DNA of 64,000 nt from positions 1-64,000 of the forward strand of contig JACRLN010000045.1 in NCBI GenBank assembly GCA_016215115.1. The letters are read 5' to 3'. This DNA comes from Nitrospirota bacterium (GTDB lineage Bacteria > Nitrospirota > Thermodesulfovibrionia > UBA6902). The notes under the pieces were generated by a model. It was not told the DNA's origin, did not search any database, and saw only the letters and a program-made list of their open reading frames with translations. A program made the translations under genes and the position numbers. Of the stretch, positions 1-8,735 are shown piece after piece (the stretch's first letter is position 1; every line of letters starts with the position of its first letter).

Positions 1-241
1 CTATCCAAGGACATTACCCTTGATCCTTCCCCCCTCTTGTTCCATAAAGATACCCCACCTCCTTAAAAAGAAGAAACCGCCCTGATTCAAAAAATAACAT
101 CTGAGGCGTGTTGCTTCCACCTTTCACTGAAGGGTTACGAATTATAATAATTTCTAATTGCCCCTCCATATTATAGTATGTTATAATGCATCGTCAAAAA
201 GTCCTTGATTTTCTAACATCTGAAATTATAGAGGTTGTTTA
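1..241. other. Intergenic lead-in without recognisable gene
   Basis: AT-rich stretch ahead of the first gene. I see no open reading frame with a recognisable product, no RNA gene and no convincing terminator. An AGAGGTTGTTTA segment just before the ATG at 242 is only a weak ribosome-binding site. Confidence 0.4.
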
Positions 242-1762
242 ATGTTACTTTACTTATTTTTAATTATATACTTTTTTGTGCTGATTACAGTTTTCATATA
301 TGCATCCCATCGTTACTACATGGTATACCTTTATTACAAACATCAAAAGGATAAGCCTGTGCTCAGGGGAAAATTTGAGCGTCTGCCGCGTGTTACCATT
401 CAGCTTCCCATTTTCAATGAAATTTATGTTGTAAGGCGATTAATTGTCGCATCTTGCGATATAGATTATCCCGGAAAACTTCTTGACATTCAGGTTCTTG
501 ATGATTCTACCGATGAAACTGCAGATGTGGCCCGGGAATGTGTAAAGGAATTTCAAAAGAAAGGATACGATATACATTACATTCATCGTGACAACAGGGA
601 AGGGTTTAAAAGCGGCGCTTTGGAGAATGGTCTGAAATCAGCAAAAGGAGAATTTATTGCAGTATTTGATGCTGATTTTGTGCCGCAAAGGGATATCTTA
701 AATAAAACAATCCATTATTTCACTGATGAAACTACAGGTATGGTACAAACAAGATGGACCTATTTGAACAGGGATTACTCATTCTTAACAAAGATACAGG
801 CTATCATGCTCGATGGACACTTTGTAATAGAACATACTGCGAGAAACTGGTCAGGGCGTTTTTTTAATTTTAACGGCACAGCGGGAGTCTGGAGGAGGGA
901 GGCAATAGAAACTGCGGGAGGATGGCAGCACGATACTCTCACGGAAGATCTGGACCTGAGCTACAGATCACAGATGAAAGGATGGAAGTTTGTCTTTTTG
1001 AAGGATGAAACTTCCCCTTCGGAAATCCCTGTAGATATTAATGCATTCAAGAGCCAGCAGAATAGATGGGCCAAGGGCTCAATTCAGACGGCTAAAAAAC
1101 TGCTTTTGCAAATCATGAAGAGCAAACTTCCATTAAAAGTTAAAGTGGAAGCATTTTTCCACCTGACAAATAATGTTTCCTACCTTCTTATGTTATTGCT
1201 TTCGCTTTTGATGTATCCTTCCATGATTGCCAGGATTAATATAGGATGGTTTAAAATGCTGGTGACAGACGTGCCCTTTCTGCTGGTTGCAACTGTCGGG
1301 ATTTCATTTTTTTACCTTTGCTCACAAAGAGAGGCTTATAAAGACTGGAAGACGAGATTGATTTGTATGCCCATGTTGATGTCTCTTGGAATAGGTCTGT
1401 CGGTAAATAATGCGAAGGGGGTATTAGAGGCCCTGTTTAATAAGGAAACAGAATTTAAAAGGACGCCAAAATATAAAATTGAAGAGAAAAAAGACAGGTG
1501 GGTTGGCAAGAAATACAGAGGAGAAATCAATTTTCTCATATTGTTTGAATTGTTCCTTGGGGTCTATTTTACTTTCAATATTTACTTTGCATATATAAAC
1601 AGAATTTATGTGTCGATACCGTTCCTTGTGATTTTCCAGGTTGGATATTTTTATGTTGCTTTTTTATCACTTTATCAATTAATATTGAGAGGCATTTTTT
1701 CTAACCGTTTTACACGTTATTTAATCTCAAAGCGGAATACTGAAGATATTATAACTGCGTAG
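242..1762 (+). CDS. CesA-like membrane glycosyltransferase family 2
   Basis: Processive-type inverting glycosyltransferase of the cellulose-synthase-like GT2 group, 506 aa. Visible motifs in order: N-terminal membrane segment (about 1-22), DDS at 87-89, DAD at 143-145, TED at 234-236 and QQNRW at 272-276, which together form the D,D,D,QxxRW signature. Hydrophobic C-terminal segments lie at about 305-325, 340-360, 375-390 and 428-490. It would use a nucleotide sugar on the cytoplasmic side to build or extrude a beta-linked glycan. The family also includes glucomannan and other beta-glycan synthases, and no PilZ domain or BcsB partner is seen here, so the polymer is unknown. A barrel protein, a TPR protein and two more glycosyltransferases follow on the same strand, which suggests an exopolysaccharide or lipid-linked glycan locus. 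Confidence 0.85.
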   Translation: MLLYLFLIIYFFVLITVFIYASHRYYMVYLYYKHQKDKPVLRGKFERLPRVTIQLPIFNEIYVVRRLIVASCDIDYPGKLLDIQVLDDSTDETADVARECVKEFQKKGYDIHYIHRDNREGFKSGALENGLKSAKGEFIAVFDADFVPQRDILNKTIHYFTDETTGMVQTRWTYLNRDYSFLTKIQAIMLDGHFVIEHTARNWSGRFFNFNGTAGVWRREAIETAGGWQHDTLTEDLDLSYRSQMKGWKFVFLKDETSPSEIPVDINAFKSQQNRWAKGSIQTAKKLLLQIMKSKLPLKVKVEAFFHLTNNVSYLLMLLLSLLMYPSMIARINIGWFKMLVTDVPFLLVATVGISFFYLCSQREAYKDWKTRLICMPMLMSLGIGLSVNNAKGVLEALFNKETEFKRTPKYKIEEKKDRWVGKKYRGEINFLILFELFLGVYFTFNIYFAYINRIYVSIPFLVIFQVGYFYVAFLSLYQLILRGIFSNRFTRYLISKRNTEDIITA

Positions 1763-1834
1763 CACAAATTAAAAAACAAATCGCAAAGAATTAAAATGTT
1801 ATAAATTAAATTCAATACAAAAGGAGTCTGCCCT

Positions 1835-2818
1835 ATGAGAAAAAAAATATTTGCAGTTTTCCTGATTTTAAGCGGATGTATTTTTGTTTCACACGATGTT
1901 TTTGCAGCATGGACACAGGCAAAAGGTCATTCTTACAATTCACTGGGTCTAAGTTATTACAAGACTACAGAGAAATTTACCACGTTGCACAGGGATAGTG
2001 ATGATAAATTAACGACTACGAGCGGTGAAATTTATAAAGATCAGGTAGAGGAATTCACTTCCACAAAGCTCGGTTATTACGGTGAATATGGCATTACGGA
2101 TACACTTACAGCTATTGCTTCTTTCTGGTATGACTGGCAGCGCTCCAATGATACTATGAGATATGCAAAAGAAGACGGCCCCAGCGGAATAGGTGATATC
2201 ACCCTTGGTTTGCGGTACAATCTTTCTCCTAACCTTTTAGGTTCTGGTGTACTGATGTCGGTACAGGGAGAAGTAAAAATACCTGAGGCGTATAAATATG
2301 AACACCCTCTCTTTAATTTAAATCAGGGAGACGGTCAGTATGATACAACTTTGCTGCTGCAATTCGGCAGAGGGATTGGGAAGGGATACGCAGTATTCAA
2401 TATAGGTTACAAATACAGGTTTGAGAATGATAAATTTGACTCGTTTAAACCGTCAGACCAGTTTAAGATGTCACTCTCAGGCGGATACGCCGTCACCTCA
2501 TGGATGTCAGTAATTGGAGGGCTGGACTGGATAAATTCAGTAGGTAATGCAGATATTTCTGATGAGATGTACAATAGGGCTACTCGTGGAGGGGCAGGAT
2601 CTAAAGAAGGCTCAATAACAAGGAATGAACTTATAAGGGATACATTAGCCCTTGAACAAAATGATTTAAGCGGCACCATCGGACTCCAATTTAATATAAC
2701 TCCGCAAGTGCAAACAGTATTATCCTACAGCAGAGACCTGACAGGAGCCGGCTATTTTAGCACCAGGAATAACGCATTCGGTGAAACCGTGGCTTTGAAT
2801 CTGGTCTATATACACTAA
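1835..2818 (+). CDS. Predicted outer-membrane beta-barrel protein
   Basis: 327 aa with an N-terminal signal sequence (MRKKIF... ending near VFA-AWTQ at about residue 25) preceded by a good AAAGGAG ribosome-binding site. The rest alternates aromatic and polar residues in short amphipathic strands (for example YNSLGLSYYKTTE and LGYYGEYGITDTL) and ends in NLVYIH, as expected for a barrel. No enzyme motif is visible. It resembles the broad class of hypothetical transporter/MetA-like barrels. A Cys in LSGC at about 15 could be read as a lipobox, but the later AxA-like site fits signal peptidase I better. It follows the CesA-like gene by about 70 bp and could be an export pore or structural partner for that glycan; this is inference. 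Confidence 0.6.
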   Translation: MRKKIFAVFLILSGCIFVSHDVFAAWTQAKGHSYNSLGLSYYKTTEKFTTLHRDSDDKLTTTSGEIYKDQVEEFTSTKLGYYGEYGITDTLTAIASFWYDWQRSNDTMRYAKEDGPSGIGDITLGLRYNLSPNLLGSGVLMSVQGEVKIPEAYKYEHPLFNLNQGDGQYDTTLLLQFGRGIGKGYAVFNIGYKYRFENDKFDSFKPSDQFKMSLSGGYAVTSWMSVIGGLDWINSVGNADISDEMYNRATRGGAGSKEGSITRNELIRDTLALEQNDLSGTIGLQFNITPQVQTVLSYSRDLTGAGYFSTRNNAFGETVALNLVYIH

Positions 2819-2924
2819 ACCTGATGACGAAAGATTACAGCATATTTTGTTGAAGGCGATTTGAGTATCAAGAGTGCTGTTATTGACTCGAGAATGAACT
2901 TCTTGGGATGTTTAAACCGAAGTG

Positions 2925-2955
2925 TCATGAATCTTAGTGAGCTAAGGGTTCATGA
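2925..2955. repeat. Intergenic stem-loop
   Basis: TCATGAA/TTCATGA outer arms (2925-2931 and 2949-2955) and CTTAG/CTAAG inner arms (2933-2937 and 2942-2946) flank a TGAG loop. No T-run follows, so it is a weak terminator at best. It lies between the barrel gene and the TPR gene. Confidence 0.45.
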
Positions 2956-3015
2956 AAAATTCTGTGTCAGCCTCGGCTGATCCGCTGGCGGAAAAACTGG
3001 AATCCTGGAATTAAA

Positions 3016-3629
3016 ATGAAGCATAAAAAAAAATTGTCATTCTCCTTATATCTGGCTTCGTTTTAGTAATATTATCTTTATATGTCATTGGTAACAGGCA
3101 CAACCTCTTAGCGATTTTCTATCAGACTGTAAAATCAGAGGACAAGGCAATTGAAGAGTTTACGAGAGCAACAGAATCCAATCCGCAAGATGCATATGCC
3201 TATTATCAGCTTGGTTTGATATATAAAGAAAAGAAAGATCTTGATAAGGCTGAAAAAATATATAAAAAGCTGCTGGAAATTTCCCCTGCCCATCCCTATG
3301 CCTATTTTGATTTAGGGTATATTTATATCGAAGAGAAACGCTATGATGAGGCATTATCATTGTGCAGGAAAGCGTTAGAAGTGCTGCCGGAGAATGTTTA
3401 TACACATCATGCCATTGGTAATATATATAAAGAGAGCGGACGATATGAGGAAGCCCTGTCGGAGTATAAAAAGGTTCTTGAAATAGAGCCTTCTCACCGT
3501 TACACATTATGGGATATCGGAGTTGTTTATGAGAAAATGGGAATGAAAGACAAAGCAGAGGAACAGTTCAAATATTACCATGAGATGACAGATTGCAGTT
3601 TCAGAAGATTCTGGAACTGTTTTGATTAA
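3016..3629 (+). CDS. TPR-repeat protein, 5' end apparently frameshifted
   Basis: The clear part (from 3216) is a run of tetratricopeptide repeats, for example YAYFDLGYIYIEEKRYDEAL and TLWDIGVVYEKMGMKDKAEE, in helix-turn-helix units of 34 residues. TPRs are protein-interaction scaffolds. The same frame stays open upstream to about 3027 and encodes a membrane anchor (IVILLISGFVLVIL) plus a further TPR (EEFTRATESNPQDAYAY), but has no start codon. The ATG at 3016 (M-K-H-K-K-K) is one frame off and reaches this frame only if the A9 run at 3025-3033 gains one A. The gene therefore either carries a homopolymer indel (sequence error or mutation) or uses slippage. Membrane-anchored TPR proteins often sit in polysaccharide loci, which fits the neighbours. 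Confidence 0.7.
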
Positions 3630-3703
3630 AAAAAACCACAGAGAGCACAGAGGAATGACAGAAAGAAGATCTGTGCCCTGGTTGATTACATTTTTTAGAT
3701 TCA

Positions 3704-5722
3704 TTGAATATCGTATCCTACATAATAATAAATCTTTTCCTGTTCACTTCCTGGTATACCTTTTTTTTCAGATACAAAGAGCTTTTATCATTTGTTGACA
3801 GAATAATCAGTACTTTTATTCTTGGCTTAACACAGATAATAGTAACAGAGATGCTGCTTGGTGTTGTGTTTAAGAAACTTTACGCAGTACAACTTTTGTT
3901 AATTAATATTTTTCTGTCATCCGTAGTTTTGATTTATGTTGTATCAGCTTGTAGAAAGCAGTCAGAGAGCTCTTGCAGAAATTATATCAGGTCACTCGTT
4001 GCAAATATTTTCAAGGAGATTTCAGATAAGGCTGTCTGGTTTGGTACAGTAATTAAGAATGATCTGATATTGCTTCTTATCTTTATACTTTTTTCAATAT
4101 CAGTCTGCTGGATAATATTTTTAGGATATCTGTTCCCTTCTTATACATGGGATGCTTTATGGTATCACCTTCCAATCGCAGGTTATTTACTGCAGAATGG
4201 CGCTATTTGTGAAGTCCCCAATAATTCATTTATTGAACAGTTTATCAATATCTTTCCAAAAAATATTGAACTGTTATTTATCTGGAATATCATTTTTCTT
4301 GAGAATGATATTGTTACTGATTTAAGCCAGCTCTTTTTTACAATTACCGGTGTTTTAACAATTTACAGCATCGCTGTTAAGCTGAAGATCAACAAGAAAT
4401 ATGCGATATATTCATCTCTTTTGTTTTTCTTTACACCCATAATTGTCCTTCAATCTTCAACGAACTATGTAGATGTAGCCGTGTCTGTGCTGTTTCTCAT
4501 GGCTATAAATTTTTTGATGTCTGATAATATTGTCTCACCCCCCTTAAATTTCCCCCTTGGTAAGGGGGGGCACAGAGGGGTCAAAAGGGATATGTGGGGA
4601 TTTGCGCCTGTTCTCTTATCAGGACTAACGGCAGGTATTTTGCTTGGTTCAAAAGGGTCAGGCCCCCTGTTTGTCGGGATATTGTCTGCAGCGGTTATTA
4701 TCCGGGAATTTATATGGCGCTCTAAATCTTCTGAACCGGAAAAGGTGACGGCGATAAAGATCGCGATAAAGAGTTTCTCGTTTTATCTCATCTTCTTTTT
4801 CATCCCGGCATTTCTTATGGGAGGTTATTGGTACATAAAGAACTGGATGATTTATGGCAATCCTGTCTATCCCATGGAAATATCTTTTCTCAATAGTACA
4901 ATCTTCAAGGGATTATATCAGGGCATAATAGAACCGGCCCCTGAGGTTATCAATAAATTGAATGCGGTTACAAGGCCCTTGTATGTATGGTTGGAAAACG
5001 TAGAATATTACCTTTATGACTCGAGGTTAGGCGGGTTGGGTCCCGTATGGTTTATACTGTTTCTGCCGAGTATTGTATTTTCGTTTGTTTACGCATTAAT
5101 AAAAAGGAACTACAGGTTCATTGCTTTATTGATAATCTTTACTGCTGCATTTCTCATGCATCCGAGGAACTGGAATCCGCGATATGTCATTTTCATTGTC
5201 GGGTTGGGAGCTCTTTCGTTTGGACTTGTTTCCGATTATTTTCAGGAAAGAAAGAATGCAATCAGAATTATTGCATTTCTTCTTGCAGGATATACATTTC
5301 TGATTTCAAATTCACCATGTGTCACCCCTAAACAGATCAAAAAGTTCATGCAATTGTCTGTGAATGAACGAACCATTGCAGTTCATGCTCCATTTAATAT
5401 TGATTTGCACGCCAGACAGGAGTACGGATACTGGATGTGGATAAGCAGGAACATTTCACGGGGAGAAACACTTGCATATACTTTTGAACCGCTTTTTTTA
5501 TCCCCCCTGTGGAATAGTGCATTTTCCAATAAGATAGTTTATATCAAGGATGATAAGGGTGATAAATGGCTGAAGATGTTAAAAGAAAAAGATGTGACAT
5601 ATTTATTAATCAGAAAAAACTCAATTGAAGATAAATGGATTGGAAGTGAAAAGGGAAAATACCGGACAGTCTTTTCTGACGAAAATTATAAGATAGCAAA
5701 GGTTATGCAAAATGAATACTGA
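3704..5722 (+). CDS. GT-C type integral-membrane glycosyltransferase candidate
   Basis: 672-aa protein with many hydrophobic segments and a TTG start. After the first membrane spans comes YTWDALWYHLP, resembling the acidic-residue periplasmic loop of ArnT/GT39-like transferases that take sugars from polyprenyl phosphates. The C-terminal part (about 560-672) is a soluble domain. This role fits the Dpm1-like gene immediately downstream, which could supply polyprenyl-linked sugar. Between residues of about 275 and 300 the protein carries a low-complexity loop (SPPLNFPLGKGGHRGVK) encoded by a palindromic dispersed repeat at 4541-4580. Exact family assignment is uncertain. Confidence 0.6.
   Translation: MNIVSYIIINLFLFTSWYTFFFRYKELLSFVDRIISTFILGLTQIIVTEMLLGVVFKKLYAVQLLLINIFLSSVVLIYVVSACRKQSESSCRNYIRSLVANIFKEISDKAVWFGTVIKNDLILLLIFILFSISVCWIIFLGYLFPSYTWDALWYHLPIAGYLLQNGAICEVPNNSFIEQFINIFPKNIELLFIWNIIFLENDIVTDLSQLFFTITGVLTIYSIAVKLKINKKYAIYSSLLFFFTPIIVLQSSTNYVDVAVSVLFLMAINFLMSDNIVSPPLNFPLGKGGHRGVKRDMWGFAPVLLSGLTAGILLGSKGSGPLFVGILSAAVIIREFIWRSKSSEPEKVTAIKIAIKSFSFYLIFFFIPAFLMGGYWYIKNWMIYGNPVYPMEISFLNSTIFKGLYQGIIEPAPEVINKLNAVTRPLYVWLENVEYYLYDSRLGGLGPVWFILFLPSIVFSFVYALIKRNYRFIALLIIFTAAFLMHPRNWNPRYVIFIVGLGALSFGLVSDYFQERKNAIRIIAFLLAGYTFLISNSPCVTPKQIKKFMQLSVNERTIAVHAPFNIDLHARQEYGYWMWISRNISRGETLAYTFEPLFLSPLWNSAFSNKIVYIKDDKGDKWLKMLKEKDVTYLLIRKNSIEDKWIGSEKGKYRTVFSDENYKIAKVMQNEY
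4541..4580. repeat. Palindromic dispersed repeat inside a CDS
   Basis: CCCCCTTAAATTTCCCCCTT is followed by GGTAAGGGGGGGCACAGAGG. Opposed C- and G-runs form a hairpin in the style of small REP/MITE-like elements. It is read in frame as part of the membrane transferase without interrupting it. Confidence 0.6.
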
Positions 5723-5855
5723 AGGCAGAGAGAACATATTTTTTATATTATTTATACTAATTGTACTTGTAATGGCAGTGGTCTATTTTACAGTTCCTGA
5801 AAGAGCGCTGTTTCTGGAAAATCAGATAAAGTGGTGGAAAGAGTTTATTGAGTAA
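5712..5855 (+). CDS. Small single-span membrane protein (47 aa)
   Basis: The ATG at 5712 lies inside the last codons of the upstream transferase (11-bp overlap), and the stop at 5853-5855 overlaps the TTG start of the next gene at 5848. The product starts MNTEGREN, has one strongly hydrophobic segment (IFFILFILIVLVMAVVYF) and ends IKWWKEFIE. The nested overlaps on both sides suggest translational coupling, so it is probably a real small protein, perhaps an accessory subunit of the neighbouring lipid-linked sugar enzymes. No family recognised. Confidence 0.55.
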   Translation: MNTEGRENIFFILFILIVLVMAVVYFTVPERALFLENQIKWWKEFIE

Positions 5856-6561
5856 TAAAATGATGTACCCGGATAAAAAGATAGCAGTGATAATCCCTGT
5901 GCTGAACGAGGAGAAGACCTTGCCGTTTGTTCTTAATGATATGCCGAAGGATCTGGTTAATGAAGTTGTTGTTATAGACAATGGCAGCAGTGACAGAACG
6001 CCGGAGATTGCAAAAGAACTGGGTGCAACCCTCCTGTTTGAATCAAAAAGAGGGTATGGATATCCGTGTCTCAGAGGTATTGAATACCTGAAAACAAAGA
6101 ATCCGGATATCGTAGTCTTTGTTGACGGGAATTACAGCGATCATCCGGATGAGATAGGCAAACTTATTGCTCCCATAATCAGGGAAGATTATGATCTTGT
6201 TCTTGGCTCAAGGGCCATGGGGAATGTTGAAGAAGGCGCTCTCCGTATGCCGGTGCGTTTCGGTAATCTTCTGGCAACTCTGTTGATCAGAAGTCTCTAC
6301 GGATTTCAATATACTGATGTGGGCCCTTTCAGGGCTATTAAATTTGATAAACTGCTGAAACTTGACATGAATGACAATCTGGGTTGGACCATTGAAATGC
6401 AGGTCAAGGCAGTTAAAAGTGGATATAAGATACTGGAAGTTCCTGTCAGTTACCGTATGGGAACCGGCAAATCCAAGTTTACCGGGAATGTGAGGGGTAT
6501 TTCAGTAGTTGGTTACAGGATATTGCGTGCTGTTTTTAAGAACCTGTTTTATTCTCCGTGA
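5848..6561 (+). CDS. Dpm1-like family 2 glycosyltransferase
   Basis: 237 aa, resembling polyprenyl/dolichol-phosphate sugar transferases. Near the N-terminus IAVIIPVLNEEKT is the nucleotide-sugar fold entry, VIDNGSSDRT holds the first acidic motif, FVDGNYSDHPDEI holds the metal-binding Asp, and the GSRAMG segment follows. There are no C-terminal membrane spans, so it is a soluble, peripheral type. It would load a sugar onto polyprenyl phosphate, matching the GT-C candidate upstream. The start is TTG 5848 or ATG 5860; the first overlaps the 47-aa gene, the second is just downstream of its stop. Confidence 0.82.
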   Translation: MSNKMMYPDKKIAVIIPVLNEEKTLPFVLNDMPKDLVNEVVVIDNGSSDRTPEIAKELGATLLFESKRGYGYPCLRGIEYLKTKNPDIVVFVDGNYSDHPDEIGKLIAPIIREDYDLVLGSRAMGNVEEGALRMPVRFGNLLATLLIRSLYGFQYTDVGPFRAIKFDKLLKLDMNDNLGWTIEMQVKAVKSGYKILEVPVSYRMGTGKSKFTGNVRGISVVGYRILRAVFKNLFYSP

Positions 6562-6609
6562 AATAAACAGACTTTCAACACACACCATAATTCCTTCTAT
6601 GTAACCCCT

Positions 6610-6749
6610 CAGTTATGGGTGACAAAAAACTATTTGGATTGTCATTCCCGCGATCTGTTAAGCGGGAATCCAGAAACCAGAGAATTGGATCCCCGCTCAA
6701 ATGACTGCGGGGATGACACGCTTTAAACGATTATTGCCACCCGTAACTG
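6610..6749. repeat. 140-bp inverted-repeat element (GTCATTCCCG family)
   Basis: The outer arms CAGTTATGGGTG (6610-6621) and CACCCGTAACTG (6738-6749) are near-perfect inverted copies. Between them is GTCATTCCCGC...AGCGGGAATCC and a second arm ending GCGGGGATGACA. Related GTCATTCCC...GGGAATGAC elements occur at 31203, 60636 and 62899. This is a non-coding MITE/REP-like element. Confidence 0.75.
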
Positions 6750-6864
6750 AAGGTTTACCCTTCTATTATTCTTCTTCACCTTGACTTTCAATTATGCATT
6801 GTTATAATCGGAATATAGCTTTAAATTTATTTCTATGTCTTTCAAAAGCATTTTGGATTAATTT

Positions 6865-7003
6865 ATGTCTGAACTGAGGCAGGACGCTACAACATTCGAC
6901 TGGGTCATTATCGCAAAGGAAAGGGCCAGGCAGTTCAGGCATTTATATTAATACCGCCATTCCTGAGGAGACGGCGGCTTTTATGAAAGAAGTTAAGGTG
7001 TAA
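6865..7003 (+). pseudogene. galT: Internal-deletion remnant of galactose-1-phosphate uridylyltransferase
   Basis: The ATG at 6865 opens MSELRQDATTFDWVIIAKER, the conserved amino terminus of GalT. In another frame the same stretch continues as GSGIYINTAIPEETAAFMKE and stops at 7001-7003, matching the GalT carboxyl terminus (GTG.YIN...PEE.A..LREV pattern). About 300 internal codons are missing, so both ends survive joined together. GalT interconverts UDP-glucose and galactose-1-phosphate, consistent with the preceding sugar-transfer genes. Not functional. Confidence 0.75.
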
Positions 7004-7025
7004 TCTGATAAAATGGAGGAGAAAA

Positions 7026-7412
7026 ATGAGCTACTATTTCAGTAAAATGTTAAACATATCCTTTGATGATGCTATAACAAAGGTGACTGAAGAATTGAAG
7101 AAGGAAGGCTTCGGTATCCTTACCGAAATTGATGTGAAGGAGGCATTAAGAAAGAAGCTGAATGTTGATTTCAGGAGATATAAAATACTCGGAGCCTGCA
7201 ATCCTCCCTTTGCATATCAGGCGTTACAGGCAGAAGACAAGATAGGGACAATGCTTCCATGCAATGTTATCGTGCAGGAGGCTCCTGACGGTAGAGTCGA
7301 AGTGGCTGCTATTGATCCCATAGCCTCGATGCAGGCGGTCAGGAATCCCGCGCTGGAGGGATTCGCCCTTGAGGTTCAGAGCAGGTTGAAAAAGGTTATT
7401 GACAGTTTATGA
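7026..7412 (+). CDS. DUF302 family protein
   Basis: 128 aa, a typical full-length DUF302 protein. It has the ILGACNPPFAYQAL core (about 57-70), including the conserved CNP, followed by MLPCNVIVQEAPDG. A strong GGAGG precedes the ATG. No signal peptide, so cytoplasmic. Function of the family is unknown; members are often found next to redox or metal genes, as here. Confidence 0.85.
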   Translation: MSYYFSKMLNISFDDAITKVTEELKKEGFGILTEIDVKEALRKKLNVDFRRYKILGACNPPFAYQALQAEDKIGTMLPCNVIVQEAPDGRVEVAAIDPIASMQAVRNPALEGFALEVQSRLKKVIDSL

Positions 7413-7490
7413 AATGCATTCATAATTTATTCAATATCCTGTGTTTAAATATTACCACAGGAAACAAAAATATATATTCGGGAGGTAAAG

Positions 7491-7958
7491 ATGAAAAAGA
7501 TATTATTAATCAGTTGCATTCTGGTTGTATTAGCTGCTGTTCCATACAGTTTTGCGGGGATGGGCGGAGGTATGAGCGGAGGCGGCATGAGCGGTGGAAT
7601 GTCAGGTGGTCATCCCGGCGGAGGCATGACCGGTGGACAGATGGGCGGAGGAATGATGGGCGGACAGCATGGCCAGATGATGCAGCATGAAGGCATGATG
7701 AACCATGACCAGATGATGAACAACATGACAGATATGATGAATCAGATGTCGGGGATGATGGGCAATATGTCAGAGATGATGAAAGATATGCCCGCAGATA
7801 AGATGAAAAGGATGTCGGAGATGATGCGGGACATGTCGAAAGACATGATGGAGATTTCCAATATGATGGAAAAGGGCATGACAACAGATGAAGAGATGAA
7901 AGCAATGCATAACAGAATGATGGAAATGCAGAAACAGATGTCGGATATGAAAAAATAG
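7491..7958 (+). CDS. Secreted Met/Gly-rich protein, copy 1
   Basis: 155 aa. Signal peptide of about 22 residues (MKKILLISCILVVL... cut near FAG), then a Gly-Met-rich stretch (GGGMSGGGMSGG and similar) and a long region with Met in pairs every 6-8 residues (MMNHDQMMNNMTDMMNQMSG). It is a clear paralog of the protein at 19899, which sits directly in front of the copper ATPase. Paired Met and His residues suggest periplasmic Cu(I)/Ag(I) binding, but that is inference. GGGAGG lies upstream of the ATG. Confidence 0.65.
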   Translation: MKKILLISCILVVLAAVPYSFAGMGGGMSGGGMSGGMSGGHPGGGMTGGQMGGGMMGGQHGQMMQHEGMMNHDQMMNNMTDMMNQMSGMMGNMSEMMKDMPADKMKRMSEMMRDMSKDMMEISNMMEKGMTTDEEMKAMHNRMMEMQKQMSDMKK

Positions 7959-8136
7959 GTAATATGCATATCAATCAAAAAGATATGATTTTTGTTCTGG
8001 AAAATATTCTGAAATTCCATTAAGATAAGACACAATGAAACCATACCATATGAAGGGGGGGATGAGCGGGGTAACATTGGTTATATTTAATCAGTTACAT
8101 TAAGATCACCAAACGAATCAAAAAAAGGAGGAGAAG

Positions 8137-8667
8137 ATGAGAAAATATGTAGCAGTTTTATCGGCAGTAATATTTGTTATTGTTGCTGTGGTTGCTTCTT
8201 ACGCCGTAGATAAGCAGCCTCCCATATTCCCTTACGAATCGGTTATAAAACATATGCCGTGGGCTGCCGGAGGGGATGTGCGTTATCACATTACTATCCA
8301 TAAGCCTTACAGGAAATGGGCCCAATGGCCGGGAAAAGGAGAGATGTACCCGGGGAAAGAACCTCATGGCGCTTTTCTGACGACTTATGTGAATGAAGCA
8401 GCCCTTGATTCAATAAAAAAATTAAACGGCATGGCAGACAAGTCCATAATCGTGAAAGAAAATTATGACGCAAACAAGACGCTTATGGCAATAACAGTTA
8501 TGTACAAGGTAAAGGGTTATAACACGGACGGAGGTGACTGGTTCTGGGCTAAATATGACCCTAAATTTAATATACTCGCGGAAGGGAAAATTGAGGATTG
8601 TTTGAAGTGCCACGGTTCGGTGAAAGATAATGATTATATTTTCACAGGCAAGGTTACGGGAAAATAA
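8137..8667 (+). CDS. Cytochrome P460 family protein
   Basis: 176 aa with a signal peptide (about 1-23), an internal WAQWPGKGEMYPGKEPHGAFLTTYVNE segment and a single c-type haem motif CLKCH at 155-159. This is the layout of small cytochrome P460-type proteins, periplasmic haem enzymes or electron carriers that in known members oxidise hydroxylamine or handle NO. Whether this one has the Lys-haem cross-link cannot be judged here. AAAGGAGGAG ribosome-binding site; a strong terminator follows. Confidence 0.75.
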   Translation: MRKYVAVLSAVIFVIVAVVASYAVDKQPPIFPYESVIKHMPWAAGGDVRYHITIHKPYRKWAQWPGKGEMYPGKEPHGAFLTTYVNEAALDSIKKLNGMADKSIIVKENYDANKTLMAITVMYKVKGYNTDGGDWFWAKYDPKFNILAEGKIEDCLKCHGSVKDNDYIFTGKVTGK

Positions 8668-8699
8668 ATTTATAAATTTAATATGGATAATGCATAATA

Positions 8700-8735
8700 C
8701 CCCGCAGCACTGCAATGCTGCGGGGTTCTTTATTT
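8700..8735 (+). terminator. Rho-independent terminator after cytochrome P460
   Basis: A perfect 10-bp stem CCCCGCAGCA / TGCTGCGGGG (8700-8709 and 8716-8725) with a 6-nt loop is followed by TTCTTTATTTT. Confidence 0.9.

Noticed and set aside
7510-7974. Minus-strand frame opposite the Met-rich gene
   Set aside because: The composition is a mirror of the Met repeats on the plus strand (Ser/His/Cys-rich), with no start signal.
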